Assembly (NCBI GenBank): GCA_037349105.1
Contig: JAYJMM010000057.1
Location: forward strand, 186,001-250,000
Direction of reading: 5' to 3'
Length of the DNA stretch: 64,000 nt
DNA from: Limnomonas spitsbergensis
Taxonomy: Eukaryota; Chlorophyta; Chlorophyceae; Chlamydomonadales
Shown: positions 1 to 11,700 of the stretch, piece by piece
Layout of the letters: every line of letters starts with the position of its first letter
Position numbering within the stretch: position 1 is the first letter of the stretch
The notes under the pieces: model-generated
Database searches by the model: none
Told to the model about the DNA's origin: nothing
What the model saw: the letters and a program-made list of their open reading frames with translations, nothing else
Position numbers and translations under genes: made by a program

Positions 1-177
1 AGCCTCTAGGCGGTTGCCTTGCTTCAGTCATTTGCAGGAAGTGAAGGCACAAGCATCATGCCTTTGCTTTGATACCCAGTGGACAGTAAAAGACTGAATG
101 ATGAAGCTTAGCAGCTTGTTCTGAGTCGTCTCATTAGGCGTGTGGCCCAACCGTGCTGACCCCTGCTGCGTGCATGC

Positions 178-3100
178 ATGCAGTGGAGATATCGGCGTGG
201 CAGCACATCTGCAGCGGGTGGCAGCAGCAGCAGTAGCAGCCTCTGGATGATGGCATCCAGCAGGGCAGCCCGCCCAGCCACACCCGTCCAAGCTCTACTC
301 TCTCTGATGGCAGTCGTTTTCTGTTTATTAGTCCAGCAGTCCTCGGCGGACATATTTCCGTACGGCCGTTGCTCTGACTATGCACCTTCCAGCCTGCCGT
401 ACCGCCTCAGCCCACCGGTGGAGATAGAGCCTGGCATGTACTGCACTGACCTATGGTACCTCGGCCCTGTTGCGTCCCCGAGTCCTTGCTACATCAGCCT
501 CGCCACAACGGGTGCAACGCGGTTGGTGGTTGGAGTCAGTGAGTTTGAAAGCTAAAACATATTCTGCATTTTGAATCTGGACAGCGCCATGTTCGGTGTG
601 AAGTCTGGTGCTTGTCACTGCTGAGTGACAGCCAGTCTTTGTCAGGCCGCCGGCGTTTTTTTTTTGACTTCTCATGTTTTCTTTGCCATAATGAAGTGTG
701 GTGGAGTGTGCACGCACCAAATCTGCCCTGGGGTGTGGGGGAGGCGGGAGTGGCACCCAAGACCCACGTCTGGGTGTGTGTGTTTAAGCTAAGGAGCTCA
801 GATACATCGGGTGGTGCAGCCATGGATTTCTTTGTTGAAAATGTATCTAGTTCTCTAACGTGGCAATTAACAGCTGATTTGTGGCCAAAATATGAGTTAC
901 ATAACTTCCTCTAGGCTAAGTATCTGAGCTTTGCATTACCGTACTTTTTTTAAAGCGTGAGGATAAATATAAATAAAGAACACTGGTGGCCGTTATTCAG
1001 AATAAAAAGAAATGGTGAGGCAGGTATGTGTGCTCATATGGACCGCGGCCATAACCGATGTAAGATCGGAGGTGCGCACTCTGGAGCATCAGCTGCTTGC
1101 TTTGAATTGTAGGAAGTTGGTATGCAGAGGATGGAGAGCTGCTGAGAGCGTGCTAGTATTGGTGACAGGGTGCATGCTGGCCGAGGGCTGCATTTCGTTT
1201 TGCCCTATCTGTTTCTTTCGATGGAGATGCCAAGCAGGCAGCACTTGCTACTATCACCAGGCCCACAGCTTTGTACCTCATACCTCGTACCTCTCACTGA
1301 GGCTAGGCTGTGGCGAGACTGACTAGACTGACGTATGCGTAAAAGGACTGAATTGACAAGCAAGGGATGGCTCCGCCACCCTACCCAGCCACAGCCCTCC
1401 TGACCTTCTGCCCTATAGCTACACCATGGTGACAGGTTTCACAAGCATGAAATGAACAAGAACTGAAACTTCTGAACCTGCATGATGTAGGTTCCTAAAA
1501 CCTAAACCCTTAACCCTAAATTCTACACCCTAAACCCTTAACCCTAAATCCTTAACCCTTAACCCTAAATCCTAAACCCTAAACCCATCATCCTTCACGA
1601 TGTAGGTCCCCAGTGTCAGACAGATTTCAATTGCCACAACGGTGTTTATGTAAATGGTACGCTGAAGGCAACAGACGTCCAGTGGCTCAACTACGCATCT
1701 GGGTCCATTATCAAGGCGTATAGCATGGTCATCACGCCAGCCATGGCGGGGACACAGGTGGGGATATGGGAGGAAGAGCATTTGCTCGTTTTTTTTCTAC
1801 GTCGGCAGGGTCTTGACATTAAACCAGTGACGTAAAATATAGTCAGCAGCTGGATGCTCAGAGTCACTGGAGTGCTTCAGCCATTGGGTGCATCACTTAA
1901 GCATCACATTGTGCAACCGAGCTTTCAAACGAATACCATACGTCTTAGAAGAACGTGAAAATAGAGGTCAGAGCTGGTGATCTTTGCATTTAGACCTCTT
2001 TCTGCATGTCATAAGTTGAGGACTTGTGAATTAAAGGTCTGCATGGCTTCCCTATCAAGTCCCTACGTTCGTATGTTATTTCCATGTCCACAAATATAAA
2101 CTCATGGTGCTCTGGTACGCCGGTGAGCAATACCAAAGTTCCACCCTTTCGATCTCTGCAGTTTTGCTTCAAATCTGCAGCTGTGGCATGCCCCTCGATG
2201 ACTCAATTCTTCAAGGCATGGCCTGGCCCCTACCCGTTCCCCATCCAGTATTCCTTCTTGGACAAGGGATCTCCGCCTTGCTGTCCCGTCAACCGGCCGC
2301 CGTCCCCAGAGTCTAGTTCCCCCTCGCCTCCTTTCCCGTCTCCTCTCAATCCTCCCCCTCCACTCTCCCCTCCACCTCCTCTACCTCCTCCCTTCCCTCC
2401 ACATCCCCCACCTCCTCCCTCCCCTCCACCTCCTTCAACTCCACCCTCCCCTCTTCCTCCTCCCCCTTATCCCTGCCCATCTCCTCCCCCTCCTCCACTT
2501 TTCCCTCCTTCTCCTCCTCCTCCTCCCTCCCCTACTCCTCCTCCCCCTTATCCCTGCCCATCTCCTCCCCCTCCTCCTCTTTCCCCTCCTTCTCCTCCTC
2601 CTCCTCCTCCTCCCTCCCCTCCTCCTCCCTCCCCTCCTCCCCCCCCCTCCCCCTCCCCCCTCTCCTCCCCCCTCTCCCCCTCCTCCGTACCCATCCCCTC
2701 CTTCCCCCTCCCCTCCTCCTCCCTCCCCTCCTCCTCCTCCCCCGATCCCGATCCCCACACCTCCTCCCTCTCCTCCTCCCCCGCCCCCAATCCCCCCTCC
2801 TCCTCCCTCCCCTCCTCCTCCCTCCCCTCCTTCTCCGCCCCCTCCTCCCAATCCTCTTCTTCATCCCTCCCCGCCTCCTCCTACCCCCCCTCCCTCCTCT
2901 CCTCCCCCTTCTCCCCCACCACCCTACCCTTCTCTTCCTCCTCCTCCCTCACCTCCTCCCCCTCGCTCCCCCCCTCCTCCTCCTCCTCGACCTCCTCCCT
3001 TCCCATTTCCCTCCCCTCCTCCTACCCCTCCTCCCTCACCTGCCCCTCAAATTCCTCCCTCTCCTCCGATCCCTACTCCACCATTTGCAGCCTCAACCTG

Positions 3101-4316
3101 CATATCTTGTGTCTCCTTCTGTGTGACACCCCCCACAATCCCCGACCCCACCCCCCCACCGGCACCCACTTTGGGGGTCTGTGCTGACCTCTCCCTATTC
3201 CTTACGCGTATGATCGCGATGTTTGTCACCACGGAGCAAGCAGCCTATGAGTGCGTGGAGCTGACCTCCTCGTGTGCTAAGGTCTGCGCCACCGGGGGAG
3301 TGGAGGCCAGCAGCCAGGTCTGCAGCAACTTCGTTTCCGGCCTGCCACCAACCAGTCTGGAGGTGGGAGCAGGGCAGGAGCTCATGGGCAGCCTTAGTTG
3401 CAATATGGGGTTGCATGGGTTGTGCGTGCAGCCGTGCATTACATGCATGGGTTATGCGTGCAGTACATGCATGGGTTATGACTTATGCGTGCAGTACATG
3501 CATGGGTTGTGCGTGCAGTACATGCATGGGTTATGACTTATGCGTGCAGTACATGCATGGGTTATGCGTGCAGTACATGCATGGGTTATGACTTATGCGT
3601 GCAGTACATGCATGGGTTATGAGTTATGCGTGCAGTACATGCATGGGTTATCCGTGCAGTACATGCATGGTGTACCAGGAGGTGCATGGGACGTCATGGG
3701 TTGGTGTTGTTTAGTTCATGGGGGGGTAAAGCCGAATGGGACCCCAGGGGGGAGAGGGCTACAAGATCATGGGACTAAGGGGTCTTGCCTGTCAATGACA
3801 TTACACCTCTGGGCCCTGCAAAAAGGCTCGGCCTTTTTGTGACCCTAGTTGGTCTTGCCTGTGCCCAACAAGTTGTGCCGGCAAGCCCCCCTGCATTTAA
3901 CGACGTTACACTTGCATGTAAGCAGCGGTATGAAGCGACGCTGCCCAAATCCTGACACAACAATGCTGCTGTAAAGCCCCCCTTGGCCTGTTTAACACTT
4001 CCTCCTCTCCTCACCCTCTTCCATGTCTGCAGTCTATTGCTGGGGTCCTTGGCTACGATGCCTACATGTGCAGCCTAAGCCTAAGCCTGATGGTGCAGGA
4101 CACCTGCGGGTGCGCCTATGAGCACCGACCCACGTGCTTGCAGGAATATTCCCCGCCACCCATGCCCCTACCCACACCCTGAAAGCGTCCAGAGGATCTT
4201 CTGGACCAGGGCGGGTGCTGGACACCTGGAATACGCCTAGGAGGATTCTTCCTCATTCTTGCAGCTCTATGCCTCACCGCTGGGGCCCCCGCCGACATTC
4301 GTGTTTGAGCAGTGAG
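178..4316 (+). CDS. Pherophorin-like extracellular matrix glycoprotein (frameshifted rod)
   Basis: Volvocine pherophorins are secreted, hydroxyproline-rich cell-wall proteins with two globular domains joined by a Pro-rich rod. Exon 1 (178-538) encodes a signal peptide (hydrophobic LLSLMAVVFCLLV, then SADIFPYGRC) and the start of the N-terminal domain (YRLSPP, Cys pairs). Exon 2 (1606-1757) continues it (CQTDFNCHN, VNGTLKATDVQW). Exon 3 starts at 2162 (FCFKSAAVACPSM, CCPVN) and runs into SPPPPP-type rod sequence from about 2300. Phases agree across these junctions. The Pro-rich frame changes by +1 within the C-run near 2639-2665, then leads into the Cys-rich C-terminal domain (STCISCVSFC, VCADLS, SSCAKVC), with a probable donor at 3363. 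A further exon begins at 4033 (SIAGVLGYDAYMC) and a last one near 4265 (LYASPLGPPP). The donor joining these last two is unresolved. Codon 25 (position 250) is an alternative start. Confidence 0.85.
1493..1590. repeat. Interstitial telomere-like repeats
   Basis: Degenerate head-to-tail CCCTAAA and CCCTTAA units, the complement of the plant/algal TTTAGGG telomere motif. They lie inside pherophorin intron 1 (539-1605), just before its acceptor at 1605. The units vary, so this is a decayed interstitial stretch and not a chromosome end. Confidence 0.8.
2639..2665 (+). other. Reading-frame change in the pherophorin Pro-rich rod
   Basis: Upstream the SPPPP pattern is in the frame of exon 3. Downstream of this C-rich run the Pro-rich pattern, and then the conserved Cys-rich C-terminal domain, are in the next frame. 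Continuing in the original frame gives a Ser/Leu-rich product. A one-base indel in a homopolymer, either real or a sequencing error, is the simplest explanation. Confidence 0.75.
3410..3672. repeat. Minisatellite (24- and 31-bp units) in pherophorin intron
   Basis: Alternating units built on GCGTGCAGTACATGCATGGG with or without a TTATGACT insert. They lie within the intron between the donor at 3363 and the acceptor at 4032. Short frames across it are repeat artefacts. Confidence 0.85.
3793..3850 (-). mobile_element. Miniature SINE-like insert, copy D (58 bp)
   Basis: The insert is flanked by a perfect 12-bp duplication, GGTCTTGCCTGT, at 3781-3792 and 3851-3862. On the minus strand it carries the family core GGCCGAGC, then GCAGGGCCCAGAGGTGTAA. 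It lies in a pherophorin intron. No coding capacity. Confidence 0.75.
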
Positions 4317-5362
4317 TAGCGGTCAGGCCGCAGATCTCAGCTTTATCGCTGCCTTCAGGTTCTAAGGGGTCAGCAAGGTCAAGTCCAGTGCTCGACATGG
4401 GTGCTTTGGGTGCACTTCAGTTACACAGCTGCAACCGGTCCCCAGCCGTGGGGGCAGGTGCAGAAAGCCCTGTGGCTGAGGCCACTGGGGGCCGGCTGGT
4501 TACTGTGCCCCGTGGTGGCATCCTGGTCGCACCCGACAAGTGGTATATTTATGCTGAACAAAACGCTTGTGCTATAGAAACGATAATCAAACGCTCACCT
4601 GCATGGGCAATGGTATGAACTAAATATATTCCAGTTTTGATGTTTTTGAGATTGCACTCCATTCAAGGGGAGCCAAGAGACATAGGGACTAGGAATTGGT
4701 CCCCATAAGCACGATTAAATGGGCTAGGTAATGTGTGGAATGTTTAGTGTGAAGCCAGGGCAGCAGAGTCAAGCTTAAACGTTCAAAGCAAAATGGGAAC
4801 AACAGGCACTTTAATTTCATGGTCTGTCACTGGTCATGAATTTCATGATGCAAAACAGGGGATGCGAACTGTCCAGTATAACGGTAATGATTCGGAGTGT
4901 TATCTCTAAATCGTAAAAATGTTAGACAACCCCACGACAACCCTATTTTTTGAATTTGTTTCCTTGTAATTGCAAGGCAAGCCGAACAGGACGACTCGTG
5001 CCCAAGGAAATCAAAGGTCCAGCCAAAGGCACGGGGTCATGCCTGTCACAATGGTGGACCTAGTAGTAAAAAACACACGTCCAGAATGTTGAATACAAAT
5101 CGGACTGTTCGACCTAGCTTGCTGTACGCGCTTGAAAGTAATTGATACCACCAAGATGGAGCTGTCATCAGTCTGAACACTTTTTAAAATTATAACAAGG
5201 TAACCTGCTTAGCTAGGCCAGTCCACCAGCAGCTCTCCTGCTCAACATATCTCATTTGATACCGAGACTCCTTCTCATATCGTCGTCACACTTCACGCAC
5301 AAAGTCTCATTCGTCTCACACCGTCGCCGTCCCTAAGAGAGTGATGATAAGTGTGATGATGA
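4317..5362. other. Intergenic, no gene seen
   Basis: AT-richer sequence between the converging ends of the pherophorin and LYR genes. Frames here are short and lack recognisable motifs. I see no RNA gene, and no repeat beyond simple runs. Confidence 0.5.
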
Positions 5363-6207
5363 TCAGTCCGTGGTCGCCCCTTTAAGCGTGATATTAAAGC
5401 TGTCGCCTCCTCCTCCTGTCATCTGGTCAGGCATGTAGGCCTGGAGGTCTCCTAAGCCGCGTTGTGCGATGGCGATGCAGCCCTTGACCTTCTTGGAGTC
5501 TGTCAAAGCCTGCAGGAGGCGGTGCAGACCTATGCTTTGCAGGCTGAATGGTACAGACACTGTATGAAGTGAATATTGAGAGCCTTTCACAGGCCCTGCC
5601 CATCTTGGTTAACAGGGGTGCAAAATATATTTCTTGCCAACATGCAACCTTTGTTGATAGATATGGCCGCATATGCTTCGTTGAAATTGGACCGTCTGTC
5701 AGCGGTCAATTAAGTAGCATCATGGACTATAAGCTTGTGGACAAGCAGGATGCCGATATGGGCGAGAGAGACGCAGCAGCTACCCATGGTTGCATTGCTT
5801 GTTTTCTGTTTCAAAAGGGGTCAGGTATGGCAGTGTGGCAGTCCAGCTATTTGCTGCCCATCCATGTAGGACTTAAGCCATATATTTATAACTCGGTAGC
5901 AAGGCCTCAGGTGCAGGGTGGTGGGTGCACATCAAAGCTTATGTGTTTCCACTCATTGCCTGGTCTCACCATGCATGCATTCATGCATGCATGGCTGCGT
6001 AATAGGTCAAGCACATGGCAGACTGGAGCAGATACCAGATCCTATGTGTCTGCCTGCCCGCCCCCACTCATTGCCTGGTCCTACCATGTTTGCATGGAAC
6101 TCCTCTTTGATGCTCCTGATGATGCCTGCACGCTTCTTGCTGGGAAAGTAGTTTGCAGCGCGTAGGATATGGCGATACATGCCCAGTATCTCCATTCTGC
6201 TGCCCAT
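5363..6207 (-). CDS. LYR-motif (Complex1_LYR) small protein, two exons
   Basis: LYR proteins are small, mostly mitochondrial adaptors used in Fe-S transfer, complex assembly or acyl-carrier-protein binding. Exon 1 (6207-6085) encodes MEILGMYRHILRAAN followed by FPSKKRAGIIRSIKEEF. Here MYR stands in place of LYR, with the usual basic helix and the F-P-S-K-x-R and EEF positions. A GTAGGA donor joins exon 2 (5509-5363, acceptor CTGCAG), which encodes ALTDSKKVKGCIAIAQRGL, then LQAYMPDQM and a Gly/Thr-rich tail. The junction is phase 0 and gives 89 aa, a normal size for the family. The third helix matches the family pattern of an acidic/basic helix ending in GL..L..Y. Which LYRM subfamily it belongs to cannot be decided. 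The Met at 6207 is the first in frame; an upstream exon is possible. Confidence 0.75.
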
Positions 6208-6510
6208 GCCGATGAGGATCCCAAATGTGCAAGTAGGCCTCAGAATGAACAGTCAGTTCAGGTCCGGCTGGCTGGGAGTGTCTAGTGTGTAACTGGAAAA
6301 CGGACTTCAATCCTATTGCTAATGGATGTGGAAAGGCTGGATGCCAAGGGGATTTCTTACACGACTAAGAATGGAAGCCACAATTTTGCTGCCCCGCCCT
6401 GAAAAGAGTTGTCCGTTTTCAGCCACTCGTGCTCGGTCCACACTTTGGGGCTCAGCTTCGCTCCTGGCTTGCAATCCTCGTCACGACCACGATGACTGAT
6501 GGACAAGGGG

Positions 6511-7703
6511 CACTTCGACTTCTGACGTACCAAATGTGGTGGTTTAACAGAGGTCCTTGCAAAGGCATCCTTTCGTGTAGACCGCAGATACTAAAGGGAA
6601 GGAAGTTTGCTAATAGGAAGAATGTTGTGAGGAAATTTTGCGAGCTTGCGATAATCGTGTGCCAGAGCATGAACTAGGTACAAACCGATACAATTCACAC
6701 TCTGGCAGAAGATTCCCGCAGTCTTGATAAACTTCCTCACAACATTCTTCCTATTAGCAAATTTTCGACCTTTTAGTCTCAGGGATCAACGCGAAAGGGT
6801 GCCTCTTCGAATTGATTTCTTTTCAGCCCCGAGTATGACAGCACGCTTCTGGTTGGACCTGGGAAGCTTGCTGGCTTGTTTCCGGGTCGTTTTGAGCAGA
6901 AACACTGGACCCCGGAAAATCTCCGGGCCCTTTAGACCACCATGAATCGTAAAGTACGTTTCTTGTTTTTCCGGGGACCTCCCCCCCTCCCCCGGAAATT
7001 CCAAAGACCCCGGAGAGTTTTCAGGCCTTCGAACGGCTTTTGTTTATAAATATTAATCGCCGCATTTTTCTTCCCATGGACGTATCGGGCGGTAGTGATG
7101 GGGGCGGCCATGCAGAAAGGCCGCGGGCCGCCTCGGCCTTGGTCACTCCGCGAGCGACTCGTCCATATCACCTTCCTTATCATCATTATCAGCAGCAGAA
7201 GTAGCAGCAACCGCGCAGATAACATATAACCACACATTCAGCAATATCGCAGTAAACCCTGAACCACGCAAGATTACGCGGCCTCGTGTTCCGGTGTCTG
7301 GCTCCGGGGTGTTTGCAGAAACACCCACCCAGGAAATCTCCCGAAGACCAAAAGACCGTCGTACACGCTTTTTTCCCAGGTCCAATCAGAAACGTGCTGT
7401 GAACGTGTGAACCTGACAGGGACGTCATGCACATGTACTCGAGCATTGGTCCACAGCTCTGTGTTTCTGATACAAAGGATTCCGTATGCATCGAGCCCTC
7501 GCTGAGCTGACACCTGAGCTGACACAAAAAGACGGTTTGAATTGGCTTGTCAGCTCGGCAAGGGCTCAACCTGGTCACAACTCTTGCACAACGTGGTTCA
7601 CGATATGACGCAAACATATGATTAGGCGATATCCAGCTCAAGATCTGAAGAGAAAAGTGTCAGTCATAAAACCACCACATTTGGTACGTCAGAAGTCAAA
7701 GTG
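6511..7703. mobile_element. Non-autonomous DNA transposon-like element with 35-bp TIRs
   Basis: The first 35 bases (6511-6545) and last 35 (7669-7703) are inverted repeats with a single mismatch. They begin CACTT and include GACGTACCAAATGTGGTGG. The element is flanked by AAGGGG on both sides (6505-6510 and 7704-7709), a possible 6-bp target duplication. The 1.19-kb interior has no recognisable transposase. CAC...GTG ends recall CACTA-type elements, but those duplicate 2-3 bp, so I leave the superfamily open. Confidence 0.7.
6606..6761. repeat. Internal hairpin with perfect 29-bp core stem
   Basis: Positions 6606-6634 and 6733-6761 are exact reverse complements (core AATAGGAAGAATGTTGTGAG). 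Imperfect pairing extends outward to about 6564 and 6802, giving a long stem with a loop of roughly 100 nt. It is nested inside the TIR element at 6511-7703. It could be a foldback element or a small-RNA precursor. Confidence 0.7.
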
Positions 7704-7709
7704 AAGGGG

Positions 7710-8731
7710 GTCGGATATGGTGGCTACCCATTATTATTATCGAAGCCCACCCAAACATCGGGACTCGATCCCCGTGCCGAACCGCACACGTAGCTTTTGT
7801 GTCCTCGCTGGAAACTTGGGTACAGTCGCGCCAGCGGGGTGACGATACTAAGCCCTCCTTCAAAATTCCCTCTGAGGGCCGCCTCCAGAGAGCCTCAATT
7901 TGCAGACATCCCCCTGCAAACTTCTTCCTCCTCCTGCAAACATCGTGGGACGGAGATAGACGGTCCTCCTGCACAAATCCACTCCCCGTTTCCGTTCTGT
8001 GATCTGCACTTGAAGCGCCAGCGGAAGAACTACAGCAGACTCGTGAATTCAGCTGATAAGTCTCGCGCTTTCAGTGTGCAAGCTCAGCGGGGCTACAGTT
8101 TCAGGAATGGTAAGGAATCACGGACGTGGCTTGAAATATCAACGCATCACAATCTTCCTTTTCGCGAGAAATAGTTAGATGTGACGAGGGGGGGGGGAAG
8201 TCACAGGGCAACCCTGGCCTGTGCCTGTATCGAAGCCCCGTGGCTTCCCACCCATTGATGTGACGAAGCTCTTAAATCTTGAGGTGCGCTGTAAAGCGGC
8301 AGAGATTTTACCATCATCCAGCGGCACTAATGCCAACCCCAATTCAGATCCTCAGCATGCCACGATATCCCATTCATCAACTGCCCGATGTTGTTGGTAC
8401 CTGCACGCCATAAGGGACACATTGTCGTAAGGAGCATTTTTGCCTGCATGCCACAAGGAGCATTCACTGCTTGCCATTGCAAACCCGACCTCAGGTACTC
8501 AGCATGCCATGCTGTTCCATGCATCAACTAACCTGTCTTATTGATATCGGTACGCCATGAGAAGATCTTTCCTGCTGACTATGGCGAATGCCTCTGAATG
8601 CCCCATCCACGATCATTATCCAGTATCTCTTGCCCCTGCGGCTGCCAACCAATTGCTGCTGCTGCTGTTGCACCTGAACTGCTGTTGCTCCTGATGCCGC
8701 AACCCAACTACTGCCGCTGCTGCTACTGCAG
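7710..8731. other. Non-coding stretch, CTG-rich toward the end
   Basis: Mostly unrecognised. Positions 8340-8570 hold diverged copies of a module (GGTACCTGCACGCCAT and similar) that recurs at 10390-10560. Positions 8640-8731 are rich in CTG/TGC and run into the acceptor of the next gene. This flank is part of the duplicated segment. Upstream exons of that gene may lie here but I cannot identify them. Confidence 0.5.
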
Positions 8732-11700
8732 CCTCAGGATGGAACGGCATTCACGGGCCTACCCCTAACCTTCGACCCCGATACCCAAGTGTGGGCGCCG
8801 CAGTCCACACTTCCATGCAGTCCATTGATAGGCAGGGGCCTCTCGATGTTCAGCAGCTTGTTAATCGGAAGCATCAGCAGCGAGGAGGGTCCTCGGCAAT
8901 CGTCCAGTGCGTGCAGAGAGCGGATGAGGCAGCCCGCAGGCGGAGTAGCCAGCCACGGCGACTGGCCGTCAGCAGCCCAGAATGTCAATATGCTCTGCCT
9001 CATGGCTCCGAATCCAGAGCGCCACCCCGCGCCGATGGCAGTAAGGCTGCAGCTCTTCGGCGACCCAGGCAACGTGTTGCTGGGATGTACACTGAAGGTC
9101 ACGGTACGCGGAAAGCCTGTGCCAGTCTCGTTCTCTGCGCCGGATATGTCATCTACCACGGGGCTGGCTGTGTCCGCCGAGCCGACATTGCACCTGGGGC
9201 CTGAAAGCGCTCCCCGCATTGAGCGGGCATCGAGTTTGCCAACTGTCAACGGCGCCCACGGCGCCGTGGCGGCGCAAGGCGAGCCGTTCACTTTGCTCAT
9301 CGACCTCTCTGGCTGCGATGGCCCCGGCCTGGTGGTCTTTGAGATGTGGTCGCTCCCGCCACCGCTAGGGCGGACAAGGTACCTGCTCCAGCCTCAACAG
9401 CCGCAGCTGCTAGGACGGAGCAGCGGGCTGCTGCTGCCGCGCGGCGCGCCCCCCGCGCTAATGCGTGAGATCCAGCGCCACCACCGTAGCTGGACGGAGC
9501 TGATGCTGGCAGACTTGGGGGCACTGGTGGAGGTGGCCGATGGTCTTTCGCGGGGGACGATGGTGATCTCTGCCCAGGAAGCCGGCGAATGGCCGGTAGG
9601 TGGGGCGATCACGTCGGGCAGGCGCAGTGGTGGCGCTGCCCCTGTGGGAGGGAAGGTGGCGGTAGCTGAGCTAGATTGGAGCCATGTTTGCTTGTTGCTG
9701 TGTAAAGGGCAGAGCTTGGTTTGCGCCGCCGAGGATAACGGGTGGCAGTCGACAGAGGACTTCGTAGACGCAATGCTTCAGTTCCTCGAGGCCCTGCTGA
9801 AAGGCGACCAAGGGCAGCTGTCGCATGGGCCGTTCGGCTCGCTGGCCGTTTCGCCCCAGAGCCCCGCCTGCCAGAATGTTGGCCTGAAGGCCCTGGGTGT
9901 CAGCAATGGCCTTGCCGGCCCAGTGATGAGCGACTCACAGGCGCTGTCAGGAGGGTCGCAGCGGGGGAGCGTGGAAGGCGCCAGCAAAATTCCGATTTGG
10001 AGCAGCGGGGGCAGCAACGAGTGCCAGGTCGCCAGTGAGGGCTGCGCCCTGGAACGCCATTTCTTGGGCGGCAGCGGCTATGCACTCGGATCGCAGTCTG
10101 AGCAGGGCGGAAGAACCCGCAGCAGAGCCAGCAGGAGGAAGGTCGTCAGAGGTGTACAAGCACCTCATGATCCCGGCAGTACGGCCTCGGGGCGAATGGT
10201 AAGGGAGCTGTGATTAGCAAGATCCTCAGAGTCCAGCGTGGCTTACACTCCTCGCAGGGAACGCCCCCTCCCTGCTGTCACCGGTATCGACTTTGAACAA
10301 GCCTTTATTATGTTCTAGATGGACAGACCGCGGCTGAGATTCTATGATCACCCAGTGGCAGTAATGCCAGCGTTATGTACCTTTATCATGCCATGCATTT
10401 CCATACATCAGGTGCCCTTTGTTGTCGGTACCTGCATGCGATACGGAGCTCCTGTTAATGCGAACCCAGTCTCGTTGCCTCAGCAATGCTGAGTCAGCAT
10501 GCAATGATTTCTGGTGCATCAACAAGCCTGATTTCTCGATACCTACCTGCGGTGGGAATTTGAAATCACCCTGCTGCTCCAGTGCCAGCAAACACTTGGA
10601 TCCACAGCATGCCATACTCTCTGCCTAGGCGACACTTGCTGGGCCCTACGCCCACCGAGAAGGGCCGACTGGTAGTGCTCATCTGGATGTTGGTGCTCCG
10701 CTGCCTAGGCAATACACCACCTGCCCTGTATAGTGGATGGGCCAGAATGATCACTGTCCTGTTTACTCATACCTCCGCCTGCTGCTCATGCCTTCGCCTG
10801 TTGCTCATGCCCATGTCTGCTGCTCACATCGGTCCCTGTTGTTCATGCCAATGCCTGTCTGCTTCATGGCAGAATGCCCATGCCTGATGTTCATGCCCAT
10901 GCCTGATGTTCATGCCCATGCCTGATGTTCATGCCCATGCCTGATGTTCATGCCCATGCCTGATGTTCATGCCCATGCCTGATGTTCATGCCCATGCCTG
11001 ATATTCATGCCCATGCCTGTTGTTCATGCCCATGCCTGATGTTCATGCCCATGCCTGATGTTCATGCCCATGCCTGATGTTCATGCCCATGCCTGATGTT
11101 CATGCCCATGCCTGATGTTCATGCCCATGCCTGATGTTCATGCCGGTGCTGCTGACTGATGTCATTGCCTCTGAGGACGCCATCCACCATCGTACATTCA
11201 GAATCCCGCTTTGCTGCTCCTCTTGCTGCAACTGGACCGCTATTGCTGCTGCTGATCTTGCAACCCAACTACTACTGCTGCTGCTGATCTTGCAACCCAA
11301 CTACTGCTGCTGCTGCTGCTGCTGCTTTCTCAGGGCGAAATGGTGTCCACCGGCCTTTCCCTGAGCCTGGAACCTGACAGTCAAGTGTGGAGGCAGTCCA
11401 CACATCAAAACGGCCAATCTCTAGGTCTAGGCCGGTCATTGTTCAGTAGCCTGCTGATCGGGAGCCGCAGCAGTGAGGGCGGGCCTCCTCCATCGCCCAG
11501 CAAGCACATCAGCTGCAACTTACCGGCAGCTCCTGTTGTCGAGATGGTCTGCCTCCAGGCTCCGAATCCAGAGCGCCACCCTCCGCTGGTAGCAGTAAGG
11601 CTGCAGCTCTTCGGTGACCCAGGCGGTGTGTCGTTCGGCTATACACTCAAGGTTAAGGTATGTGGGAAGTCCGTGCCGGTCTCGCTCTCTGCGCCGGACC

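Noticed and set aside
5548..6165. 205-codon plus-strand frame
   Set aside because: Lies opposite the LYR gene, has no recognisable motif and contains repeat-like CATGCATGCAT sequence.
7189..7641. 150-codon minus-strand frame inside the TIR element
   Set aside because: No transposase motifs; composition is not convincing as coding.
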